From Candidatus Gastranaerophilales bacterium (GTDB lineage Bacteria; Cyanobacteriota; Vampirovibrionia; Gastranaerophilales; Gastranaerophilaceae), in contig CALVEV010000008.1 of NCBI GenBank assembly GCA_944326685.1, forward strand, positions 1 to 37,977: a stretch of 37,977 nt of DNA, read 5' to 3'. The position numbers and the translations under genes were made by a program. Shown here piece by piece: positions 7,920-16,976 of this stretch. How positions within the stretch are numbered: position 1 is the first letter of the stretch; every line of letters begins with the position of its first letter. Below the pieces are notes generated by a model that was not told where the DNA came from, did not search any database, and saw only the letters and a list, made by a program, of their open reading frames with translations.

Positions 7920-7937
7920 ATAATTTACTTCATTAAC

Positions 7938-7967
7938 AAAGCCTACGAACATTTGCTCATAGGCTTT
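7938..7967 (-). terminator. Terminator hairpin of the giant gene
   Basis: Six bases past the stop of the 2605-residue gene (minus strand), AAAGCCTATGAGC and its partner GTTCGTAGGCTTT form a stem of about 13 bp with two G-U pairs and a tiny loop. The stem ends in TTT, then GTTAATG. It is placed exactly where a terminator is expected, although the U-tract is short. Confidence 0.65.
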
Positions 7968-7973
7968 ATTAAA

Positions 7974-10900
7974 TTATGCTAAAAATGGATTATCTAAATC
8001 ATCAAATTTTTTTTCTTCTGGTTCAACATAGTCATATTGATTTTTCATGTAATCATCTTGAATTTTTTGTAAATCGTCTTTATAAACTTTTGAGTTTTCT
8101 ATTTTATCCATTCTATTTTCGTATTTGTTTTCTCTACGTTCTGATTCTGGTTTATTAAACATTTTACGTTTAGCTTTTAGTGCTCTGCGTAAGTTTTTTC
8201 TACCTTTGAATACTTTGAATGAACGCATTTCTTCTTGTATAAGTTTTAAATCTGCTTCATTTTTTGCTTGTTCAATGTGTTTTGTTATTTCCATTCTTTC
8301 AATAGAAGTAATTTCACGTTTTTTGCCAGTTTCAGGATCTTTTCCATTTACTAATTCACTTTGTTTTATTGTTGGTTTAACTGTTGCTTTTTCTTCCTGT
8401 TTGGCTTCTTCAACAGGTTTTGTTTCAGGTGTAGTAACAGGAGTATTTGGAGTTGTTACATCCGGTGTTACTGGTGTGTTGTTAACAGGAGTATTTGGTT
8501 TTGTTACAACCGGTGTTACTGGTGTGTTGTTAACAGGACTTTGACCTGAGTTAGAAGCTTGATTTGCTTTAGTACCATCTGCAGGATCGGTTTCGTCTGC
8601 AGGAGCTGTTCCATCTGTAGGAGCTGTTCCATCTGTAGGAGCTGTTCCATCTGCAGGAGCTGTTCCATCTGCAGGAGCTGTTCCATCTGTAGGAGCTGTT
8701 CCATCTGCAGGAGCTGTTCCATCTGCAGGAGCTGTTCCATCTGCAGGAACAGTGTCATCTGCAACTTTTTCTCCAGAATCATCAGAATTTATTCCTTGAT
8801 ATACTCCGTAACCAATTCCTCCAAGAACAGCTGTTCCTATGACTACATTACGAGCTTTATGTGATGATTCGTGTTTGTAAACTTTAGGCTTTTTATCACC
8901 TTCGGTTACTGTTAATTCGTGTGTATCTGTATCATAAGTTGCAGTTGCCTTAACATTTCCATCTGCATCTTTTAATTCAAATTCTTTAGTTGCAGAGTTA
9001 TATGTATATATTGTTTTATTATCCCCATCGTCTAGAATTTTTTCAATAGTTAAACTTTCTGGTTCTCCATTTATATAGTCAATATCTATTTTATTGTTTC
9101 CATAATATTCAGTAGTCGATTTACGTTCTGAACCATCATATGAGAATCTTTCTTTTCGAATAGTTTCCTTTTTATGAAGTGTTGTAACTTCATAAGGATG
9201 AACTTCATCTTGATGTGTATGTTCAATAGTAGTTGTATTTCCATCGTATGTTTCTTTATAGTTGGTACCATTAGGTAATTTACCTGTTTTCATTACAAGT
9301 TTGCCGTTTTCATAGGTTTCATATACCATATTATCATTTTCATCTAAATATTCTGCGCTTAATTTTTCATTATTTTGATTGTATATTTCTTTTCTTGTAA
9401 AGTTATTATTTTCATCTATTGTTGTTACTTCTTTTGTGTCACCATTTTGTCTTGTTTCAATAGTTGTTCCGTCTTTTTTTGTTTTAATTGAAACAAATGG
9501 ATCATCTATTTTATTATCCCAAAAACCAGTTTCTTTATTTTGAGTAAAGTATTCGTAATTACCTTCATCTCCTGTACGACGTAAAACTGCATCTCCATCA
9601 ATATTATAGAACTCTTTTAGAGTAGGGTCGCCGCCAACAATAATACGAGGTATTACTGATTCTTCAGATAGAAAAGTCCCAAGTGTCTCATTATATGTAT
9701 ATTCAATAGGTTCTTCTTTCCAGTCAACTGTTTTGCTACCTTTTACTGGTTTATTTTTGTTATTATATTCTATAGTCACAGTTGATCCATCTTGATAAGT
9801 CGTTGTTTCAGTTCTTGCTTTTCCAAATCTGCTTTTGTATTCAATTGTAACTTGGTTGCCATTAGCGTCAGTTGTTGTTTTAGTTTTAGCATGACCAATT
9901 CTTAGATGATTTTTAGTTGATTTCATAAGATTAGCCATTTTTTCTTTGGCTTGTCTTAATAACTCGTTTCTTTCACCTTTGTTTTTAAGTTTTTTGATTC
10001 GTTCAACAGCTTTTTTATAGCTTTGTGTATCAGTAATATTCGCTATTGCTTGTTTTATATTACCAAGAGTAAAATCAAGCTTATCGTAAATTTTGCCTGA
10101 TAAACTATTATCATAAAGTGGTCTATTACTAATAGGGCGATTAGTTGAATTATTAGTAGTTGCATTATCAACATCTAAATCAACGTTATCTACATCCTGA
10201 TTATTTTGTGTTCCAATAGGTTGTTCTCCTGCTACATCATCTACCTTAGGTGCAGTAATTTCTGATACAGGTTTTTCTACCCATTCACCATTTTCAAAAA
10301 CTTGGTATTTTGTAGGGGTTCCATTTGCATCTTTGTAAATTATACTTGTTGCATGACCATCATTTCCATCGTATGCAAATTCTTCTATATGATTTACTTC
10401 GCCATTAGCATCATAATATGTCTTGTTAGCTTTTGTTGCATAATTTTGATTTTCATCGAAACCCCATTCTTCTAAAAGCGTAACTTTTTCATCAGAATCA
10501 TAATATTTTGTAATTCTACTTTCAGTTGTATTGTTCTCTCCGTAAGTCCATTCATCTGAACCCCAAACTTTTCCATCAGGATTATAGTATTTTGTATTTA
10601 TACCTTTAATTATATTATTTTCATCGTAAAAGAGTTCACTAGTTGAATTAATATCTCCATTATTCTGATATTTAATTTCAGTTATTATTTTGCCATCTTT
10701 ATTTCTTAATTCTAAATTAATACTTCCATCATTATAATTGTATATAGTAACATTATCGCCTTGAGAATCTGCAAATGCTTTAGCATCATCTGCTGTTTTA
10801 GGGATATCAATTTCTTGCCCATCGATGATGATTTTACCATCTTTAATGCTAAAATCACTTTCTGGTGTTGATACACTATCAGGATTAGAAGTATCTGCAG

Positions 10901-13900
10901 GTTTTACAGGTGAGTCAGCTTTTGTATCAACATTTCCAGAATCAGTTGTTTCAACAGGTTGTTCTGGTGTTACTTTTGTTGATGGATCAATTCCATTATA
11001 ACTTTCAATGTCTTTTATTGAAGGTGCTTCTTTAGGGTCAATATCTTTTCCTTCTTTATTATATTTTATAATGTTTCCATCTGAATCAGCTTCGATAGTT
11101 CTTGTTAGAACACCATCTTTATTGTGTAAGAAATATTTTGTAGAAATATTTCCATCGTTTGATTGAACAATAGCTTTTTTTCTAAGTCCATCTTGTCCAT
11201 ATTCATAATTTGAGATGTTCTCTACTTGATTATTTTTGTAATGAATTTCAGTTATTATATCATTGGTTATATTTTGGTTTTTTGAAAATTTAAGATATAA
11301 ACTACCATCCATAGCTTCTTCAAGGTATACTTTTTTATTATTTTTAGCAAAGTTTCTAGCTTCCTCAGCTGTTTGAGGAATTGTAAATTCTTTCCCATTG
11401 AAGTAGATTTTACCGTTTTCAATAGAACCTTCGGCTCTTGCAGGTGTTACAGCTTCAGGATTAGATGTATCTGCAGGTTTTACAGCAGGGTCTGCTTTTG
11501 TTGGAATTTCTGATACAGGTTTTTCTACCCATTTTCCATTTTCATAAACTTCGTATTTTGTATTATTTCCATTTGCATCTTTATAAATTTTTTGTAATTC
11601 TTCACCGCCTTTATTGTATATTGTTTCTACAGAAGATGTTCTATTGCCATTTTTATCATGCTCAAATTTCTTTGAAGATACTACACCGTTTTCATCTTTT
11701 ATAATAACTACATCATCTACTTTAGGTGCTGTTGTTTCAGATTTTGCAGGTGCGTCTGCTACTACTTCTGTTTCTTTTGTTCCTTCTGTTCCTTTTTGTC
11801 CTTGTTCAACAGATTTGTCCCGTGCATCTGATCCCACACTCCTGTTGCTATCTCCTGTTGTATCTCCTTCGCGAACTGGGTTAGATCCTCTATCTTCTTG
11901 TCCATTTGTTACCTCTTTATTCTTATTATATGTTTTTACAGCTTCTGTACCAGCATCTCGTGCTTCAACTTCTAATGCTGAGTTTTTATATTCATTATAC
12001 ATTTTCATGTATTTTTGACAAATTTCTTGTTGGTTCTTGTCATATTTACTTATGATTTCTTTAACTTCATCCGCTGTTTTACCTTGAATATCTTCTACAA
12101 ATTGATTAATCTCTTTGCTATGTGCTTGATAAAACTCTTGTCGAGCTTTATCTGCTTTTTGCATAGACTTGTATGCTTCGATATATTTTTTATCTTCTGC
12201 TGTTTTGTTCTTTTTAAATTGTAATGTTGTATATTTCTTGTGTTGTCTTGCATGTTGTGCTTCGTGCATTAATGTATTTACAAATGCTTCTTCATTATGT
12301 TTTAGCGCATTTATGTTTAATGCAATTTGTCGGCCTGTTTTATTAGATACGTTATGTGAACCTCTTGTTGTTCTTGTTGCATCATCTAAACTAACAATAG
12401 TATAATCTTTTAATTCTTCTAATTGGTCTTTAAATTGTGCAAACCAAGGGTTGCTAGAAAGCATTTCACCAATTGTATTGCCTGTTTCAGATTTAACTGC
12501 ATCTTCAATTTGGCTCATACCTTGTCTAAATTCTTCTGATACTTTTGTTTCTCCAACTTTTTGCGTATCATAACTATTTTCTGTAGTAGCTACATCTGCA
12601 TCAGGTTCTACTTTTTTCTTGCCTGTTACAAGTGATTTTGATTGTTCTACATCTGCTGTGAATTCTGATTTTATTTCTGCTTTTAAGTTATTCTTGGATA
12701 TTTTTGTGTCTTTTGAAAAGAACCCAGCTTTAGCATGACCTACTATATTGAATCCTGCTGACATTATCATAGATTTTACAAATCCTTCTTCGTCAATTTC
12801 TCCATTCATACAGTATTGTTGTGCTAATGTTTGTAATGTATCACTTGAAATTTCTCCACCTGCTGCTTCTACTCTTGTTAGCCAATAGCTTATTCTATTT
12901 GCTTGGTGGCTATTCAAGTTCATTACTTTGCCTATGCTATTTTGTACAAATTGTTTATTTTTTAATAATACTTCTGCATTTGTTGCAAATTGTTCTGCAT
13001 ATTTACCAACTTTAACACCTACAGCACCTAATGCACCATCCCAAATTGCTTGTTCAGTATCTTGTGCAAGTTCGTCATTTGTTAAACCATTTGCATCGGT
13101 TGAATGTTCTAACATATTTAATCCTGCAGATGTTCCACCTACTGCTGCAAATATTGCTAATGAACCATAACCTGCTGTTAAGATTGTTGCACCAATTGCT
13201 GCTCCGATATTAAGTACCATTACTCCTGTATTTACTGTACTTAGATAGTCTTCTAATATTTCATCGGTTGGTTCTTGTCCAAATGCTTTTTTGTATTCTT
13301 CTTTGAAGGCTTCTAGCTTATCTTCGTATCCAGCATCTAATAATTCAGCTATTTCATCATTTTCTGTATCAGATGCGATTTCTTTATTAAATACTTCTTT
13401 GCTTATTTTTGAATAATCTGTTTTTAAGCTATTTGCTATCTCTCTTAATTTTTCTATACTTAGTTTTTTGCCAGATGTATCTGTCATTGTTGTTCCATCA
13501 TATTGTAAGCCTAATGATGTTAATGTGATTTTAGGATTCAATTTTGATAGTCCCATAATACTGTTATATACAGCTATTGTTAATTCTGTTTCATCTTTTG
13601 ATTTTAAACCATTATTCAATTCTATCCAGCTAGATGAAATTATATCTTTTGCCATATTCATAGCAACAATTTTTTCACCTTGTCTAGCAACATTTTCTGT
13701 TGCTTTAGCATTATATTCTGTTGCTTTTTCTGTTGTTGGATTTTTTCTATTTATTCTGCCTGAAACAATCATTGACTGACGTTCTTTGAATATTTCTTCA
13801 AAAGATACTGCTACTTGTTCACCATCAACAAATTTTGTTAACTTACCTTCTGCTGCAAGTTTATATAATCTTAATGATTCTTCTTCATGTGCAATTCTTG

Positions 13901-15791
13901 CTTCAATATCAGCTCTATTTGTTCCGATATTTAAGCCTGATTCTAGTGCATCAACGAAAGTTGATACTGCACCTTGATTATCTAGTGCTGATTGATAGTC
14001 TTCTTTTAATTTATTTAAATCTGCTTCAAGTTTTTGAATCGTTATATTATATGCAGCTTTATCTTGTTCTGATACTTTAATGAATGGAGCTGCTGATTCA
14101 ATATATAAATTATTACTTAGAGTTGTATTTTCATCACTGCTAGTTGCATTAGCTCTTCTATTTAATTTTTGTTTGTTAAAGGCTTTCATTACTTCATCTA
14201 AGCTTGTGTTTGATTTTTGTAATTCTTTGTCTACCAATTCTGCTATTTTTTTATTTGTTATTGCCTTTACACCATATGCTTTTAATTCAAAACCATAATT
14301 TAATAATAATCTTGCTGCTACTTCTGCTGCTTTTTCATCACTAACCATTTTTTTCTTAGCTAAAATTGCATTTGCAACATCTTTGTCTCGTTGTGATTTT
14401 TCATTTTTGTTTAAGAAATCATCAATATCTTTATATCCTTTAGTTGTTAAAAGTGCGTTTACAGCTTTTAATACTTCTTTATCATTAATGTTTTCTAATG
14501 CATCTTTTATATTATCCATATCACCGTCTAGGATTTGTAAAGCGGCTTGTTGGGCTCTTAATGATATTGCTTCTTCTTCTGTATATGCACCTTGTGAAAT
14601 TAACATTTCATTGAATTGTCTGATTTCTTTATGATTGGTTCCTATTCCTGCAAAACCATCAAGTTCATCATACATTAGTGCTTGAAGTGCTTGTTGTTCT
14701 TTTATTTGTGCATTAATACCTTTTTCTTTGCAATATTTTATAAGCATTGCATTTATAGCTTGTCTTTCTTTAGGTGATTTTATTCCTTTTAAAGCTTGTT
14801 TTAATTTTTCAACATCTGTTCCGCCACCTTCAACTGCTTCTTTAATTAAATCTACAATTGCTTGTTGCTTTGTTTGACCTTGAACAGCACTATTTTGTGC
14901 CATTATGCCTCTTAGATATTTTACTTCTCCATCCCAAACCTCACCATCTAGATATTCTTCTAATGTTTCTCCATGTGCTTTTTTTATAATTCTTTGTACT
15001 TCTTGATATACTTTTTTTGCATTTGCTTCATCTTCTGCAATTTTTCCTGTTGTTTTTGGTGTAGTGATTAAATGAATACCTTTTTTTAACTTATCACAAT
15101 CTGTACCCATTCCATCGCCGCCATCTCTTATTATTCTTGCAGCTAATCTTGCTTGTGCTTTTATTGCATCATTACCTTTTAGTACACCGTTTTGTATCCA
15201 TTTTTGTACTAATTCTTCTAAATATTCGAATGAATTATCACCAATGCTATTTTCATCTAATTCTTCATATAAGAATTTTTCTACTGATGAATACATATCA
15301 TCAGCTTTATACCCTGCTGCTGATAATTGTTTTTCTAATTCTTTTAATTCTTCTGGGTTATCAACTTTTGCCATTTCTGCTTTTATTGCATCATTATCAT
15401 TCAAACCCTTTGTTGCTTTTTTTAGGTTGTTTGCAATTATTTTTGCTGATTTTGCTTGTACTGTTTCAGTTTTTACAAGTTGACCCTTTGCATTCTTTTT
15501 TATTCCTTCTTTTAAAAAGAAGTATGACTCCTTTAATTCAGTTCCATCTGCTGCATAATATTTTCTTACACCATTCTCCTCTATATAGTATCTACCTGAT
15601 GTTGAACCTTTTATATAGAGTTTATTGGATTGGATTTTTCCGTCTTTATTGATTTTTGCATTCTCGTCTTTTAAGAAGATTGCTTCATCAATTTTTTTTC
15701 CATCTTTATTAAAATAAACTCTTTTACCATTTTGAATTTTCCAATAATTGCCAGTTTGTGAATTTTTTAACTTGAATGATTGTTCTGTCAT
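7974..15791 (-). CDS. Giant multidomain protein: annexin-like repeats, HExxH site, YD/MORN-like repeats
   Basis: A 2605-residue protein of unknown function and no signal peptide. In order: two 45-residue repeats like cell-wall-binding repeats (YWKIQNGKRVYFNKDG; RYYIEENGVRKYYAADG) at 1-110; helical annexin-like repeats at about 115-460 with GMGTD (227), GGGTD (322) and GIGTN (382); a helical region; a Gly/Ala-rich hydrophobic stretch at 855-890; a gluzincin-like site, HEAQH at 1176-1180 with E1274/E1276 in NSALEVEARDAG; an acidic linker; YD/MORN-like repeats (YYDANGEVN) at about 1385-2310, including a duplicated module; a membrane segment (2316-2334); ten PADGTA repeats (2349-2408); a proline-rich repeat; and a basic, charged C-terminus. 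GAGGTG precedes the ATG. It looks like a large surface or effector protein. No immunity-like gene follows, which argues against an ordinary contact-dependent toxin. Confidence 0.85.
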   Translation of the reverse strand: MTEQSFKLKNSQTGNYWKIQNGKRVYFNKDGKKIDEAIFLKDENAKINKDGKIQSNKLYIKGSTSGRYYIEENGVRKYYAADGTELKESYFFLKEGIKKNAKGQLVKTETVQAKSAKIIANNLKKATKGLNDNDAIKAEMAKVDNPEELKELEKQLSAAGYKADDMYSSVEKFLYEELDENSIGDNSFEYLEELVQKWIQNGVLKGNDAIKAQARLAARIIRDGGDGMGTDCDKLKKGIHLITTPKTTGKIAEDEANAKKVYQEVQRIIKKAHGETLEEYLDGEVWDGEVKYLRGIMAQNSAVQGQTKQQAIVDLIKEAVEGGGTDVEKLKQALKGIKSPKERQAINAMLIKYCKEKGINAQIKEQQALQALMYDELDGFAGIGTNHKEIRQFNEMLISQGAYTEEEAISLRAQQAALQILDGDMDNIKDALENINDKEVLKAVNALLTTKGYKDIDDFLNKNEKSQRDKDVANAILAKKKMVSDEKAAEVAARLLLNYGFELKAYGVKAITNKKIAELVDKELQKSNTSLDEVMKAFNKQKLNRRANATSSDENTTLSNNLYIESAAPFIKVSEQDKAAYNITIQKLEADLNKLKEDYQSALDNQGAVSTFVDALESGLNIGTNRADIEARIAHEEESLRLYKLAAEGKLTKFVDGEQVAVSFEEIFKERQSMIVSGRINRKNPTTEKATEYNAKATENVARQGEKIVAMNMAKDIISSSWIELNNGLKSKDETELTIAVYNSIMGLSKLNPKITLTSLGLQYDGTTMTDTSGKKLSIEKLREIANSLKTDYSKISKEVFNKEIASDTENDEIAELLDAGYEDKLEAFKEEYKKAFGQEPTDEILEDYLSTVNTGVMVLNIGAAIGATILTAGYGSLAIFAAVGGTSAGLNMLEHSTDANGLTNDELAQDTEQAIWDGALGAVGVKVGKYAEQFATNAEVLLKNKQFVQNSIGKVMNLNSHQANRISYWLTRVEAAGGEISSDTLQTLAQQYCMNGEIDEEGFVKSMIMSAGFNIVGHAKAGFFSKDTKISKNNLKAEIKSEFTADVEQSKSLVTGKKKVEPDADVATTENSYDTQKVGETKVSEEFRQGMSQIEDAVKSETGNTIGEMLSSNPWFAQFKDQLEELKDYTIVSLDDATRTTRGSHNVSNKTGRQIALNINALKHNEEAFVNTLMHEAQHARQHKKYTTLQFKKNKTAEDKKYIEAYKSMQKADKARQEFYQAHSKEINQFVEDIQGKTADEVKEIISKYDKNQQEICQKYMKMYNEYKNSALEVEARDAGTEAVKTYNKNKEVTNGQEDRGSNPVREGDTTGDSNRSVGSDARDKSVEQGQKGTEGTKETEVVADAPAKSETTAPKVDDVVIIKDENGVVSSKKFEHDKNGNRTSSVETIYNKGGEELQKIYKDANGNNTKYEVYENGKWVEKPVSEIPTKADPAVKPADTSNPEAVTPARAEGSIENGKIYFNGKEFTIPQTAEEARNFAKNNKKVYLEEAMDGSLYLKFSKNQNITNDIITEIHYKNNQVENISNYEYGQDGLRKKAIVQSNDGNISTKYFLHNKDGVLTRTIEADSDGNIIKYNKEGKDIDPKEAPSIKDIESYNGIDPSTKVTPEQPVETTDSGNVDTKADSPVKPADTSNPDSVSTPESDFSIKDGKIIIDGQEIDIPKTADDAKAFADSQGDNVTIYNYNDGSINLELRNKDGKIITEIKYQNNGDINSTSELFYDENNIIKGINTKYYNPDGKVWGSDEWTYGENNTTESRITKYYDSDEKVTLLEEWGFDENQNYATKANKTYYDANGEVNHIEEFAYDGNDGHATSIIYKDANGTPTKYQVFENGEWVEKPVSEITAPKVDDVAGEQPIGTQNNQDVDNVDLDVDNATTNNSTNRPISNRPLYDNSLSGKIYDKLDFTLGNIKQAIANITDTQSYKKAVERIKKLKNKGERNELLRQAKEKMANLMKSTKNHLRIGHAKTKTTTDANGNQVTIEYKSRFGKARTETTTYQDGSTVTIEYNNKNKPVKGSKTVDWKEEPIEYTYNETLGTFLSEESVIPRIIVGGDPTLKEFYNIDGDAVLRRTGDEGNYEYFTQNKETGFWDNKIDDPFVSIKTKKDGTTIETRQNGDTKEVTTIDENNNFTRKEIYNQNNEKLSAEYLDENDNMVYETYENGKLVMKTGKLPNGTNYKETYDGNTTTIEHTHQDEVHPYEVTTLHKKETIRKERFSYDGSERKSTTEYYGNNKIDIDYINGEPESLTIEKILDDGDNKTIYTYNSATKEFELKDADGNVKATATYDTDTHELTVTEGDKKPKVYKHESSHKARNVVIGTAVLGGIGYGVYQGINSDDSGEKVADDTVPADGTAPADGTAPADGTAPTDGTAPADGTAPADGTAPTDGTAPTDGTAPADETDPADGTKANQASNSGQSPVNNTPVTPVVTKPNTPVNNTPVTPDVTTPNTPVTTPETKPVEEAKQEEKATVKPTIKQSELVNGKDPETGKKREITSIERMEITKHIEQAKNEADLKLIQEEMRSFKVFKGRKNLRRALKAKRKMFNKPESERRENKYENRMDKIENSKVYKDDLQKIQDDYMKNQYDYVEPEEKKFDDLDNPFLA
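8432..8540. repeat. 48-bp tandem repeat (PVNNTPVTP units)
   Basis: Two near-identical 48-bp units plus a partial one encode PVNNTPVTPxVTxPNT on the minus strand. They form a proline/threonine-rich stalk after the PADGTA repeat. The high DNA identity suggests recent duplication or slippage. Confidence 0.7.
8568..8747. repeat. 18-bp tandem repeat, ten units (PADGTA)
   Basis: Ten consecutive 18-bp units on the minus strand encode PADGTA with few changes (PTDGTA three times; PADETD and PADGTK at the end). The unit length is a multiple of three, so gain or loss of units changes protein length without shifting frame. It lies directly after the C-terminal membrane segment, as a spacer or stalk. It creates long but spurious open frames on both strands. 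Confidence 0.9.
10261..10314. repeat. Internal duplication in the giant gene, copy 2 (pairs with 11508-11561)
   Basis: This 54-bp block and the one at 11508-11561 are nearly identical in DNA. They encode YQVFENGEWVEKPVSE and YEVYENGKWVEKPVSE. A second matched pair lies between them: the codons for TKADPAVKPADTSNP near 11500 and TKADSPVKPADTSNP near 10925. The giant gene therefore contains duplicated modules of about 200 residues. Confidence 0.7.
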
Positions 15792-15889
15792 TACTACACC
15801 TCAAATACACTTATTCCTAATTACTTTGTGTAAACGGATGGTTTATCTAAATCTTTAGTAATATTAAATTTTTTGTTACATATATTAAC

Positions 15890-15917
15890 AAAGGCCCTAT
15901 ATATTAATAGAGCCTTT
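15890..15917 (-). terminator. Terminator of pyrG-ilvC
   Basis: On the minus strand, 26 bases after the ilvC stop, AAAGGCTCTAT pairs with ATAGGGCCTTT (one G-U pair) around a six-base AT loop. The stem ends in TTTGTTAAT. It separates ilvC from the giant gene. Confidence 0.6.
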
Positions 15918-15943
15918 TGTCAAATATTTTATTTTAATATGTT

Positions 15944-16966
15944 TTAGTTTCTAGATTTGTCTAGGATTTTTTCTTTACCCCAACTAAAAGAGTTTCTTAT
16001 TTCTGCACCTACTTTTTCGATTAGGTGATTATTATTTGCATCTCTTAGTTTTTGGAAATTTCTCGCTCCTGACTTAATTTCTTCCATAAATTCATTTGCA
16101 TAAGTTCCGTCTTGAATATCTTTCAAGATTTTTTTCATTTCATCTTTAACTTCTGCTTTAATAAGTCTTGGGCCTCTTGTTAAATCGCCATATTCTGCAT
16201 TATTAGAGATTGAATAGTGCATTGCATCAATTCCGCCTTCATTGATTAGGTCAACAATTAATTTTAATTCGTGGCAAACTTCAAAATATGCCATATAAGG
16301 TGAATATCCTGCATCTACTAATGTTTCGAATGCTGCCTTGATAAGTGCTGTACAACCACCGCATAAAACAACTTGTTCTCCGAATAAATCGGTTTCAGTT
16401 TCTTCTCTAAATGTTGTTTCAATAATTCCTGCACGACCAGCACCTATTGCTGCTGCATATGATAGGGCAACTTCTTTTGAATCACCTGTTACATCTTGGT
16501 AAATCGCAATTAATGATGGTGTTCCTTTCCCTTGAACATATTCACTTCTTACTGTGTGTCCAGGAGCTTTTGGTGCTACCATTATTACGTTTATATCACT
16601 TGGTGGAACAATTTTGTTAAAGTGAATATTAAATCCGTGGGCAAACATTAAATATTGACCACTTCTTAAATTTGGTTTAATTTCTTTTTCGTATACTTCA
16701 GCTTGGATTTCATCAGGAATCAAAACTTGAATAATATCAGCTTGTTTAACTGCATCAGCAATTGACATTGTAGTTAGTCCGTAATCTTTTGCTTTTGTAT
16801 CAGAAACTCCACCTTGTCTTAGTCCTAAAATAACATTACAACCTGAATCCCTTAAATTCATTGATTGACCGTAGCCTTGAGAACCAAAGCCAATTACTGC
16901 TATTTTTTTTGTTTTTATTAAATTTGTATCAATATCTTTATCTAAATAAATTTTTAAGTCACTCAT
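15944..16966 (-). CDS. ilvC: Ketol-acid reductoisomerase (NADP+)
   Basis: A 340-residue class I enzyme that isomerises and reduces 2-acetolactate or 2-aceto-2-hydroxybutyrate, the second step of valine and isoleucine synthesis. The cofactor loop is [20 protein letters not shown], the metal-site segments include DLFGEQ and [11 protein letters not shown], and NAEYG precedes the C-terminal knotted domain. I start at ATG 16966, which opens [11 protein letters not shown] and has AGGAG five to six bases upstream. A longer frame to 16999 would run into pyrG. The Shine-Dalgarno sequence overlaps the pyrG stop codon (TTAGGAG), so the two genes are tightly coupled. Confidence 0.95.
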   Translation of the reverse strand: MSDLKIYLDKDIDTNLIKTKKIAVIGFGSQGYGQSMNLRDSGCNVILGLRQGGVSDTKAKDYGLTTMSIADAVKQADIIQVLIPDEIQAEVYEKEIKPNLRSGQYLMFAHGFNIHFNKIVPPSDINVIMVAPKAPGHTVRSEYVQGKGTPSLIAIYQDVTGDSKEVALSYAAAIGAGRAGIIETTFREETETDLFGEQVVLCGGCTALIKAAFETLVDAGYSPYMAYFEVCHELKLIVDLINEGGIDAMHYSISNNAEYGDLTRGPRLIKAEVKDEMKKILKDIQDGTYANEFMEEIKSGARNFQKLRDANNNHLIEKVGAEIRNSFSWGKEKILDKSRN

Positions 16967-16976
16967 AAGATATCTC

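Noticed and set aside
7694..7973. Immunity gene downstream of the giant protein
   Set aside because: No open frame of useful length is found on either strand; only repeats and a terminator are present.
8432..8747. Possible CRISPR array
   Set aside because: The repeats are head-to-tail with no spacers and encode in-frame peptides; no cas gene is present.
8516..8864. Long open frames on both strands with repeats such as LQMEQL or CRSCSI
   Set aside because: They are alternative-frame readings of the 18-bp tandem repeat inside the giant gene; the PADGTA frame is continuous with a 2605-residue protein.
11465..15652. Many plus-strand open frames opposite the giant gene
   Set aside because: They have Leu/Phe/Ser-rich, low-complexity products, no ribosome-binding sites, and lie antisense to a continuous, domain-rich gene.
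7974..15791. Calling the giant gene a standard Rhs or CdiA toxin
   Set aside because: The YD-like repeats are irregular, there is no conserved Rhs core cleavage motif or two-partner secretion domain, and there is no variable C-terminal toxin with an immunity gene.
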